The notes below the pieces were generated by a model. The model made no database searches, was not told the origin of the DNA, and saw nothing but the letters and a program-made list of their open reading frames with translations. Both the position numbers and the translations under genes were made by a program. Shown here in pieces: positions 1 to 5,414 of a stretch of DNA of 6,049 nucleotides (within the stretch, counting starts at the first letter, position 1; every line of letters starts with the position of its first letter). This stretch comes from Bdellovibrionales bacterium (GTDB taxonomy: Bacteria; Bdellovibrionota; Bdellovibrionia; Bdellovibrionales; JAMPXM01): assembly GCA_005792225.1 (NCBI GenBank), contig SXSP01000495.1:1-6049 (forward strand), in the 5' to 3' direction.

Positions 1-201
1 ACGATTGCACTGGGCGGACCGGATCTTCTGCGGAACCTACTTGATCCGACTGCGAATGCGTCGGCTGAACTCTCGGTTCTCACCGACTTGAGAAGCGATG
101 TTCGCAAGCTCGTACTGAAAAAGAAAGCCGGATCACTGATCGAGTTGAGTCTTCAAGTCGATGGCGGTCCGGTAGGCCGAGGCTTCTGTCAGCTGAAGTG
201 A
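1..201 (+). CDS. 3' end of an unrecognised protein (partial, no start in window)
   Basis: Frame 1 is open from the first base to a TGA at 199-201 and gives the last 66 residues of a protein ending in GRGFCQLK. It has a leucine-rich start (DLLRNLLD), an alternating region with several Lys residues (RKLVLKKKAG) and a possible beta strand pair (LIELSLQVDGG). I recognise no family or catalytic motif, and the N-terminus lies outside the window. It converges on the minus-strand gene that ends at 233. The 31 bp between them hold only a weak dyad (AACG...CGTT around 209-225), which is not a convincing terminator. The unbroken reading frame and sensible composition support a real gene; the function is unknown. 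Confidence 0.55.
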   Translation, partial: TIALGGPDLLRNLLDPTANASAELSVLTDLRSDVRKLVLKKKAGSLIELSLQVDGGPVGRGFCQLK

Positions 202-232
202 CCGGTTTAACGACCGTCGGCCGTTTAAGAAA

Positions 233-550
233 TTACTCCGTAAATAAATCCAATTGAATCTCGCGGCTTCCCGGGCCGCGAGTGGTTCGCGTGTAGACGG
301 TGACGGTCGTACCTTGTTTGCGGGCGCGACGGCGGGCTTCGCGGATGGCGTCGAGTTTACGACGGAACATGCGCACGGGAATCGTGGTGCCGCGTTCGAA
401 AATCATCCAGCCTTCTTCGACGGGACGAACTTCGTAGCCGCTGGGTGGGTTGAGACGAGGCGCTTGCAGGATCAATTGGCCGGCGGCGAAGATCGCGCGA
501 CGGCTCATTTTGGAGAGCGTGTTGCCGAAAATCTGAAGAAGCGGACCCAA
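233..550 (-). CDS. Small DUF2188-like protein, TTG start
   Basis: This encodes 105 residues. The central part (about residues 38-88) reads GYEVRPVEEGWMIFERG, then a basic helix RRKLDAIREARRRARKQG, then a strand TTVTVYTR. This order (beta strand with a Trp, helix with repeated Ala/Arg, beta strand) resembles the DUF2188 family, whose function is unknown; the assignment is pattern recognition, not a search. The strongly basic helix could bind nucleic acid, but that is only inference. I chose the TTG at 550-548 because GAGGAG (565-560) lies 9 nt upstream. The internal ATG at 508 has no ribosome binding site, although a start there would still keep the whole domain. The C-terminus ends QLDLFTE. 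The leader can form alternative hairpins, one of which hides the ribosome binding site. Confidence 0.72.
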   Translation of the reverse strand: MGPLLQIFGNTLSKMSRRAIFAAGQLILQAPRLNPPSGYEVRPVEEGWMIFERGTTIPVRMFRRKLDAIREARRRARKQGTTVTVYTRTTRGPGSREIQLDLFTE

Positions 551-559
551 TTGCGTTGT

Positions 560-565
560 CTCCTC
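560..565 (-). promoter_or_regulatory. Ribosome binding site GAGGAG deciding the TTG start at 550
   Basis: On the minus strand GAGGAG is followed by nine bases (ACAACGCAA) and then TTG. This is good spacing and makes the TTG a better start than the internal ATG at 508. The same bases are the 3' arm (CGAGG, 566-562) of a possible hairpin with CCTCG (581-577), so access to the site may be controlled by RNA folding. Confidence 0.6.
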
Positions 566-601
566 GTTTTTTAATCCGAGGTATTAACCTCGCAAGAGGT
601 T
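562..601 (-). promoter_or_regulatory. Four-arm alternative hairpin region upstream of the DUF2188-like gene
   Basis: Reading the minus strand, four complementary arms follow each other: A, AACCTC (601-596); B, GAGGTT (591-586); C, CCTCG (581-577); D, CGAGG (566-562). A pairs with B (6 bp, loop TTGC). B with its flank also pairs with C (CGAGGT/ACCTCG, 6 bp, loop TAAT, 592-577). C pairs with D (5 bp, 10-base loop). A:B plus C:D would hide the ribosome binding site of the downstream gene, whereas B:C would leave it free. The arms are seen in the sequence; the switching is inference. On the + strand the A:B hairpin is followed by TTTT (602-605) and could act as a weak terminator for + transcripts instead. 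Confidence 0.3.
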
Positions 602-903
602 TTTTCGATGACAACAGGAACTTTCGAGGGAGTGGTCTTTGCGGGGCCCGTGATGCACACCACCAGGGCAGCGGCGGCGATTTTCCACGCGAGTTTTCCC
701 CGGCTCGTGCGGTGGTTTGTGCGATCCACGAGGAGGAAGTCGGAAGTCGTCGAAGCCAAGCAAGCTCTCGTGATGAGATGGCTGCGGTGGGGCTTCGGAG
801 TTCGCGCTTGAAGATTCGGCGTGAAAACGAACGGCTGCACTCCAGCGGCCGGATCGCGCTGAAGCCATGAGAGAATGTGAGGCTTCACAGAGGAATTTTT
901 CAT
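571..903 (-). CDS. Doubtful ORF, possible small membrane or exported protein
   Basis: Positions 551-980 (430 bp) hold no secure gene; this is the best candidate. It is an open frame of 110 codons with GC-rich third positions. It contains a basic stretch followed by a hydrophobic segment (residues about 71-86, KLAWKIAAAALVVCITG) and ends in EKTSCEVNTSD. The TAA at 573-571 is 20 bp upstream of the TTG start of the next minus gene, as in an operon. Against it, no ribosome binding site precedes the ATG at 903 or the internal GTG at residue 58, and the N-terminal half has a low-complexity, non-globular look. No family is recognised. A competing + strand ORF (608-811, 67 aa) has an AAGAGG site 8 nt before its ATG but an implausible Arg/Trp-rich product. 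The bases 904-980 show nothing I can name. Confidence 0.3.
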   Translation of the reverse strand: MKNSSVKPHILSWLQRDPAAGVQPFVFTPNLQARTPKPHRSHLITRACLASTTSDFLLVDRTNHRTSRGKLAWKIAAAALVVCITGPAKTTPSKVPVVIEKTSCEVNTSD

Positions 904-980
904 AGGACGTGGTTCGTACCGAAACTCGCCGTGAAAGCCAATGAGAAAAGGATTCTTGCAAGGTAAATCAATTTTCGAAA

Positions 981-1616
981 TCAGGAGTCAAGCGAGCGCC
1001 AGAGATACCACGATGCGATCGTTCTCCAGGGTCGCCACTTCTCCCCGATCTCTAGAAATGCCTGTTTTTTCGGCGGAGCTTCGAGACCGTAAAGAAGCAT
1101 TGCCGCTTTTTTCAGCGCAAAATCATCCACCGCCAGAACATCGGCTCGTTTGAGTCCGAAGATGAGGAGCATCTCGACAGTCCAACGTCCCACTCCACGA
1201 ATGGGGATGAGGCGTTCGATGATTTCTTCGTCTGTTAAGAGTTTCGCCTGACGCCGGGTGGGTACCAACCCCTCTCCGGCTGCGCGTGCAAGATCGCGAA
1301 GGGCCGCGAGCTTGTTTCTTGAAAGCCCGGCACCGAGCATGCGTTCTTGGTCCATCGCTAAGAGCTCGTGAGGCTTCGGATCGCGCCCGTCAAAGAGATC
1401 GCGCATTCTTTTGTGTATCGTTGCCGCCGCCTTCCCATGCAACTGCTGGTAGATGATCGAGCGAATGAGCCAGAAGTAAGGTGAGCCTTCTTCCTTCATC
1501 TTCAGTTGAAATGGCCCGATGCGCTTGATGAGTTTTCCCATCTTTGGATCGCGCCTTGATAGATCGCGGAGGACCGAGCTTTCATCAAAGTCTTCCGTCA
1601 GCACACGAGGTTTCAT
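981..1616 (-). CDS. AlkA-type DNA-3-methyladenine glycosylase (HhH-GPD superfamily)
   Basis: This encodes 211 residues of a base-excision repair enzyme that removes alkylated purines such as 3-methyladenine from DNA in the cytoplasm. Visible family marks are IIYQQLHGKAA (residues 54-64, the conserved helix with the QQ pair), the helix-hairpin-helix LIPIRGVGRWTVEML (136-150) that grips the DNA backbone, and the following VDDFALKK (163-170), in which the second Asp, D165, matches the catalytic aspartate of AlkA (PDDYLIK). It is shorter than E. coli AlkA (282 aa) because it lacks the N-terminal TBP-like domain, as is usual for the Mag1/short AlkA group. The ATG at 1616 is preceded by only a poor ribosome binding site. 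It is transcribed divergently from the amidotransferase gene, with 95 bp between the starts. Substrate range cannot be read from the sequence. The family assignment is firm. Confidence 0.92.
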   Translation of the reverse strand: MKPRVLTEDFDESSVLRDLSRRDPKMGKLIKRIGPFQLKMKEEGSPYFWLIRSIIYQQLHGKAAATIHKRMRDLFDGRDPKPHELLAMDQERMLGAGLSRNKLAALRDLARAAGEGLVPTRRQAKLLTDEEIIERLIPIRGVGRWTVEMLLIFGLKRADVLAVDDFALKKAAMLLYGLEAPPKKQAFLEIGEKWRPWRTIASWYLWRSLDS

Positions 1617-1696
1617 GAACGCTTGATTACCACACTTGGAATGTCAGGTACTTTCCTTTTTATCAACTTTCCCGGATGACAGACGAGGGCCAGAAC

Positions 1697-1710
1697 CTTC
1701 AAGCTTGAAG
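1697..1710. promoter_or_regulatory. 14-bp perfect palindrome touching the amidotransferase start
   Basis: CTTCAAGCTTGAAG is its own reverse complement and ends one base before the ATG at 1712. In RNA it could fold as a 5-bp stem with an AGCT loop; in DNA it could be an operator. The only purine-rich bases near the start (GAAG, 1707-1710) are inside it, and no normal ribosome binding site is present. It may therefore affect translation or transcription of the gene, but a 14-bp palindrome can also arise by chance. Confidence 0.3.
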
Positions 1711-1711
1711 C

Positions 1712-2416
1712 ATGCCTCAGTTAAACGTCGCCATCTTTCAACACTCCGAGAAAACGCCGGCTGGGACCACGCTCGATTGGCTCAAACGTTGCGGCCATGC
1801 GGTTTCGATTACCAAACTTTTTGCCGGCGAGGAGCCGCCCGATCTCGCGAAGATCGACTGGCTCATCATCCTAGGTGGTCCGATGAACGTGGACGATGTC
1901 GACATTCACCCTTGGCTCACGCGAGAGAAAGCCTACATCGCGCGAGCGGTAAATGAAAATAAGCTGTGTTTAGGCCTCTGCCTCGGTGGTCAGCTTCTCT
2001 CACAAACGCTCGGCGGCCGGGTCGCGAAGAACAAACACTGGGAAATCGGTTGGAAAAAAATCGACTTCGAGGGGCGAGAGATCACCGCGTTTCAGTTCCA
2101 TCAGGATTGCTTTACGCTCCCGCCGGGAGCCCAGCGACTGGCGACGAACGAGATCACCGAGAATCAAGCGTTCGCGTATGGACGACACGTCATCGGTATT
2201 CAGTTTCATCCCGAATCGACTGACGAGTGGGTCCGGCAGCTCTCGCAAGATCCGGCGCATCCCGGCTCGGGTCCATATGTGGACTCGGGCGATGAGATGA
2301 TCGAAGGTCTCCATCACTTACCGAAATTGACCTCGTGGTACCACGAGCTGCTCGAGAAAATGGAAGCCCGCGCTCTCGGTCCTTCTCAGCGCCGCGAGAG
2401 TTCAACGAGTTCGTAA
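1712..2416 (+). CDS. Class I glutamine amidotransferase family protein (GMP synthase-like GATase1)
   Basis: This encodes 234 residues with a class I glutamine amidotransferase fold, which hydrolyses glutamine to release ammonia for an acceptor. Motifs in order are WLIILGGPMNV (50-60, the oxyanion-strand GGP), GLCLGGQLL (88-96) with the nucleophile C90 in the nucleophile elbow, and GIQFHPES (162-169) with H166 and E168 completing the triad. The middle segment FQFHQDCFTLPPGAQRLATNE is typical of stand-alone GMP-synthase-like amidotransferases such as YfeJ-type proteins. There is no synthetase domain and no neighbouring acceptor enzyme, so the substrate is unknown. A TGA at 1706-1708 in the same frame means translation cannot begin upstream of the ATG at 1712. 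The last 31 bp overlap the 3' end of the opposite-strand transglutaminase-like gene; the overlapping tail (GPSQRRESSTSS) is probably disordered. Confidence 0.92.
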   Translation: MPQLNVAIFQHSEKTPAGTTLDWLKRCGHAVSITKLFAGEEPPDLAKIDWLIILGGPMNVDDVDIHPWLTREKAYIARAVNENKLCLGLCLGGQLLSQTLGGRVAKNKHWEIGWKKIDFEGREITAFQFHQDCFTLPPGAQRLATNEITENQAFAYGRHVIGIQFHPESTDEWVRQLSQDPAHPGSGPYVDSGDEMIEGLHHLPKLTSWYHELLEKMEARALGPSQRRESSTSS

Positions 2417-3909
2417 ACGATCTTCGAAAGCGGCTGCCCGTTCTCGGCCGAGCGTTTGGCAGCTTGACGCCAGTCTTGCGGAACGCCTCCGCTCGGGTTC
2501 CAAGAACTCCTCGCTTGAGATTCGAAGTCGCTCGTCGGGCGAGCGTCTTTAACCGGAATCCAAAGAAAGTCTGGATGCCTCGACTGATACCATTCCCCGC
2601 CGATGGCGTGGCCGTTCTCATCGATTTCGAGATCGTAAAGATACGTCGCCTTTTTTTGGCGGTCGTCTTTGCTGTCAGCCGGATCCCTTTGTGATGGAAC
2701 AGAGGTTTGCGCGTAGATCACTTCGAGCGCGATGCCCACGACTTGTACCGCATTGGGCGATCGGTAGGCGCGGTATTTATCTTTCGTGAATTTCTCCAAA
2801 GGGATCACGGCTTCGTCAAAGCTCCGCGCAACGTCCTTCGACTGGGGATTGAAGTACTTGAACTTATATGAGCGAATCGGCTGATTCCAGACCTCATGAT
2901 CGTAGGTTGCGTCGATCAGCAAATTTTGTTTTGCCACACCGATCTGATTCACGAGAGCCAAGTGAAACGTCGCCGGGTTGACATCCAGACACTCCCGGCT
3001 GATGACACGGCCTGATTGATCACGCTTCGGTTTTGTTTCGTCGCACCTTCCGCCCACGAGCCGAATTCGCGGAAGTGCATTGGCCCAAAGAACGGTCGCC
3101 AGCGCCTGAATATCGGCGGGATAGAATCGGATTTGCGTTGTTCCATCGGCTCCGGTGAGCACCACCGAACGCTCGGGTCTCGGCACCATGAATGAAGCCG
3201 GCGCCCAACCGTGACAGTAGCCAAACCAGTCCGGTACCTTGCCCTGTTGCTCGTAATAACTTCGACCACGTCCCCACTCATAACGCGTAAGAAATCCCGC
3301 GGGGCTCTCATCGATTCGACCGATCAAAAGATCATATTTCTCCGCGGGGCTGAGTTGATCGATCGCCTTCGGGTCACCTTCTCTCACGATGTCGGCAAAC
3401 GCGCGCCCCCTCTTTGAGGCAAACTTCCAGGCCGTCGGCCAATCCTTTGCCTCGCGAGCGCGCTTCAGTGCGTATCTTTGAGCCGAATGTCCTCGGTACA
3501 TATTCCAGACGGAGCTTGACCATGTCTCGCCGAGAACCGTTCCCGATTGCAGTCCGAGGTGATCGATCTCGGCGGGGTCGCTAAGGATTTGTCCGTCCAA
3601 AATATTCTCGAGCTTCTCTTGGCTCTCAGACCGAGCGACGAGACCCGCGGCATCCAAAATGGCCTGCCGAGCTTCGGATTTTGCCTTGATCAATTCAGGA
3701 TCGGCGAGCTCCGCCTCGGGGTTTCCGAGAGCGCCGCTCGAAGGCGATCTCGCCATGAAAGCGCGAGGAGACTCTTCGTATTGCTCAAGGAGCACTCGTG
3801 CATCTTCAGTCTCAAAGGCGAGCACCAGAGTTGGGATGAGAATAACGAGACTTGTTGCAGCCCAAGCCTTCCAAAAACTTTTTCGGATCGCTACCGACGG
3901 CCTTGTCAT
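2386..3909 (-). CDS. Secreted transglutaminase-elicitor family protein with a Pep-13-like motif
   Basis: This encodes 507 residues. Residues 1-31 look like a Sec signal peptide: a basic start (RPSVAIRKSFWK), a hydrophobic core (AATSLVILIPTLVLA) and likely cleavage after LVLA. The exported part resembles the transglutaminase elicitor family (PF16683), known from the Phytophthora GP42 protein, which has a papain-like Cys protease fold. The GYCHGWAPAS motif (230-239) holds the presumed nucleophile C232. NPATFHLALVNQIG (311-324) may supply the catalytic His, H316; that role is inferred. VWNQPIRSYKFKY (340-352) matches the GP42 Pep-13 peptide VWNQPVRGFKVYE at V, W, N, Q, P, R and K. GGEWY...HPDFLW (437-450) follows. 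The N-terminal part (about 33-225) is helical and unassigned. GGGAGG lies 5 nt before the ATG at 3909. The upstream gene on the same strand is 88 bp away. The target is unknown: cross-linking or proteolysis of cell-surface or host proteins are both possible. Confidence 0.85.
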   Translation of the reverse strand: MTRPSVAIRKSFWKAWAATSLVILIPTLVLAFETEDARVLLEQYEESPRAFMARSPSSGALGNPEAELADPELIKAKSEARQAILDAAGLVARSESQEKLENILDGQILSDPAEIDHLGLQSGTVLGETWSSSVWNMYRGHSAQRYALKRAREAKDWPTAWKFASKRGRAFADIVREGDPKAIDQLSPAEKYDLLIGRIDESPAGFLTRYEWGRGRSYYEQQGKVPDWFGYCHGWAPASFMVPRPERSVVLTGADGTTQIRFYPADIQALATVLWANALPRIRLVGGRCDETKPKRDQSGRVISRECLDVNPATFHLALVNQIGVAKQNLLIDATYDHEVWNQPIRSYKFKYFNPQSKDVARSFDEAVIPLEKFTKDKYRAYRSPNAVQVVGIALEVIYAQTSVPSQRDPADSKDDRQKKATYLYDLEIDENGHAIGGEWYQSRHPDFLWIPVKDARPTSDFESQARSSWNPSGGVPQDWRQAAKRSAENGQPLSKIVYELVELSRR

Positions 3910-3914
3910 GAGCG

Positions 3915-3920
3915 CCTCCC
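3915..3920 (-). promoter_or_regulatory. Ribosome binding site GGGAGG of the transglutaminase-like gene
   Basis: On the minus strand GGGAGG is followed by five bases and the ATG at 3909-3907. It fixes the start of the secreted protein and keeps the complete signal peptide. It is one of the best ribosome binding sites in the window, suggesting efficient translation independent of the upstream gene. The rest of the 88-bp gap (3910-3997) shows no convincing terminator or promoter, so cotranscription with the upstream gene is possible. Confidence 0.6.
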
Positions 3921-3997
3921 GCGAAGACTGAGGCTAGCACCGCTCTTCACTTGAGGAGTGTCAGGAGATTGCGTTGATAAGAACAAGGTTCATGCGA

Positions 3998-5344
3998 TTA
4001 GAGAAACTTCCTGAATAAGCCGTCAAAGTAGTTTCCGACCGTCTTCATATCCACTCGGTTCAAGAAATTCGAGAAGCTCATCCAAACCGCAAGACCGTTG
4101 AGGTCCTCAAACTGCGGAGGAAGAAGCTCGGGCCGATCCACGACCCCATCGAACGAGCGCGAATAAAGAAGCGGAATATCATCGACGTGAACTTTTCCTG
4201 CGAACAGAAACGGAATGATCTCGGGACGTCCCCGACGAATGGCCAGCTGAATGAAGTTGTAGTTCTCAATGAATCCCAAGCAATACGAGATATCCTTCGT
4301 AAACGGTGCACCGCCGTCGACGCAGCCACCGCGAAACACACGCATCGAATTTCGGTAGGCATCGGCCTCGCTGTAATGCTCGGTCAAATAGAACTCGAAA
4401 ACCTCGAGGAAGTTCGCGCCTTCTTCCGCCTTATTCACCCCGAGAATTCGATCGTTGATCGTGCGAGCCCTCAACGGATACGTGCTAAAGGTCAGAATCT
4501 CCATCAAGATCGCGAGCCCCTCCTGCGTCGAAGCGCAACGGGGCGGCCCCTTTGAGAGAAACTTCGAAACTTTCTGCGCTTTCCCGTTCAAGCTCGTCGC
4601 GACGTGGACCCAGCCCTCGTGAACCTCGAAAATATCGATGTCCTTCTTCGAGAACTTAGCTCCCTCTTTGATCTTGATCAGGTCACTCCCCGCCGCCGCA
4701 TCTGCGACGATTCCGTCGTCAAGGCGAACATCAATGAGATCTTTGAGAAAGGAACGATGGAACCGCTTCTTCAATTCCTCGACGACTTCGTGGCTCTCGA
4801 CGTCCTTCGGGTACTCTTGACCAAGTGATTTGTTCTCGAGGCTGGTGAGGATCTCGTAGAGCTGGCGACCCTGATCCATGATCGTGATCGTGCCATCAAA
4901 AAATTTATCCTTGGGCGATCCGTAGAGCTTGCGGCTCGACTTATAGAAGTCTTTCTTTCCGCGATTCGATAGCATACGCACGACTTCGCGGTACTCCTCG
5001 ACCATCTTGGTGAGAAGGCGCCCCATATCGTCCTGCTCACCGAGCTCGGAGCGAATGTCGCGTTCGATTTCCGCTAATTCCTCATCCTTTTTGTCGATGT
5101 CGAATCCGAGCGACATATTTTCGTAATACTCGCCATCAATGGCGGGCATCTCCTTCATTTTTGAAGCGAAGAAAGCTTCTTCGATCGAAGGATCCCACTT
5201 AATAGCATCGAGAATGCGAATCGGTTTCTGGGCTTCGACGATGCGCTCGGAGAGATTCTTGATCTTTTCTTTATAGGAGAGCCAAATCATCCTTCTACCG
5301 TGCCCGGAAGCCAGCAGACTGTCAAAGCGGGACTTTGTAAACAT
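3998..5344 (-). CDS. DUF1704 / QEGLA-motif zinc metallopeptidase homologue (MATCAP-like)
   Basis: This encodes 448 residues of the family annotated in bacteria as flavohemoglobin expression-modulating QEGLA motif protein (DUF1704, TIGR02421). Its eukaryotic relatives (MATCAP/KIAA0895L) are tyrosine carboxypeptidases acting on tubulin. Family marks are YKEKIKNLSERIVEAQKPIRILDAIKWD (24-51, N-terminal helix), the zinc site HEGWVH (242-247, HExxxH) followed by TSLNGKAQ (250-257), STQEGLA (272-278) with E275 as likely third ligand, and the C-terminal MRVFRGG...FTKDISYCLGF (334-358). All presumed metal ligands are present, so the enzyme is probably active. No signal peptide or membrane segment is seen, so it should be cytosolic; its bacterial substrate is unknown. 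The start is uncertain: the ATG at 5344 is the earliest ATG after an in-frame TGA, but it lies in a palindrome and possible -10 box. The ATG at 5290 (residue 19) keeps the whole family domain. Confidence 0.9.
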   Translation of the reverse strand: MFTKSRFDSLLASGHGRRMIWLSYKEKIKNLSERIVEAQKPIRILDAIKWDPSIEEAFFASKMKEMPAIDGEYYENMSLGFDIDKKDEELAEIERDIRSELGEQDDMGRLLTKMVEEYREVVRMLSNRGKKDFYKSSRKLYGSPKDKFFDGTITIMDQGRQLYEILTSLENKSLGQEYPKDVESHEVVEELKKRFHRSFLKDLIDVRLDDGIVADAAAGSDLIKIKEGAKFSKKDIDIFEVHEGWVHVATSLNGKAQKVSKFLSKGPPRCASTQEGLAILMEILTFSTYPLRARTINDRILGVNKAEEGANFLEVFEFYLTEHYSEADAYRNSMRVFRGGCVDGGAPFTKDISYCLGFIENYNFIQLAIRRGRPEIIPFLFAGKVHVDDIPLLYSRSFDGVVDRPELLPPQFEDLNGLAVWMSFSNFLNRVDMKTVGNYFDGLFRKFL

Positions 5345-5356
5345 ATGATGTTTACA
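5336..5356. promoter_or_regulatory. Operator-like inverted repeat in the yacG / DUF1704 divergent region
   Basis: TGTAAACAT, three bases, then ATGTTTACA forms a perfect 9-bp inverted repeat, the kind of symmetric site bound by dimeric repressors (TetR- or MarR-like sites have this shape; the actual regulator is unknown). It covers the ATG at 5344-5342 and a possible -10 box for the minus-strand gene. It also lies 23 bp upstream of the possible -35 box of yacG, so it may control one or both genes. Confidence 0.5.
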
Positions 5357-5369
5357 TTCTGGCCCTCAA
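5340..5369 (-). promoter_or_regulatory. Possible sigma-70 promoter for the DUF1704 gene
   Basis: On the minus strand TTGAGG (5369-5364) is separated by 18 bp from TATGTT (5345-5340); each box matches four of six consensus bases. Transcription would start near 5333, inside the longest possible reading frame. In that case the ATG at 5344 could not be used and the ATG at 5290 would be the start. The -10 box lies inside the inverted repeat at 5336-5356, which would suit repression. Confidence 0.3.
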
Positions 5370-5378
5370 GCCCCCATC

Positions 5379-5407
5379 TTGAATTTCCGAGCGCTCAGGC
5401 GTACATT
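5379..5407 (+). promoter_or_regulatory. Possible promoter giving a leaderless yacG mRNA
   Basis: TTGAAT (5379-5384), a 17-bp spacer and TACATT (5402-5407) match four of six bases in each sigma-70 box. Initiation six to eight bases downstream falls at 5413-5415, at the yacG ATG itself. The lack of a ribosome binding site before that ATG agrees with a leaderless message, but another upstream promoter cannot be excluded. Confidence 0.35.
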
Positions 5408-5414
5408 AGCGGGC

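Noticed and set aside
202..232. Terminator between the two convergent genes at the left end
   Set aside because: The AACG/CGTT dyad is short, contains a mismatch and has only TTT after it; too weak to call.
254..574. 106-codon + strand ORF opposite the DUF2188-like gene
   Set aside because: It is the antisense shadow of a better gene, has no ribosome binding site and its composition (Ala/Gly/Thr-rich, no motif) is typical of a reverse frame.
584..961. 125-codon minus-strand ORF starting at TTG 961
   Set aside because: It has no ribosome binding site, a His/Ser/Arg-rich sequence without hydrophobic pattern, and it overlaps the slightly better candidate frame at 571-903.
2335..2694. 119-codon + strand ORF at the amidotransferase/transglutaminase junction
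   Set aside because: It lies across the 3' end of the amidotransferase gene in another frame and antisense to the conserved C-terminus of the transglutaminase-like protein.
3547..3954. 135-codon + strand ORF
   Set aside because: It is antisense to the signal peptide and N-terminal region of the 2386-3909 gene, which has a strong start and recognisable motifs.
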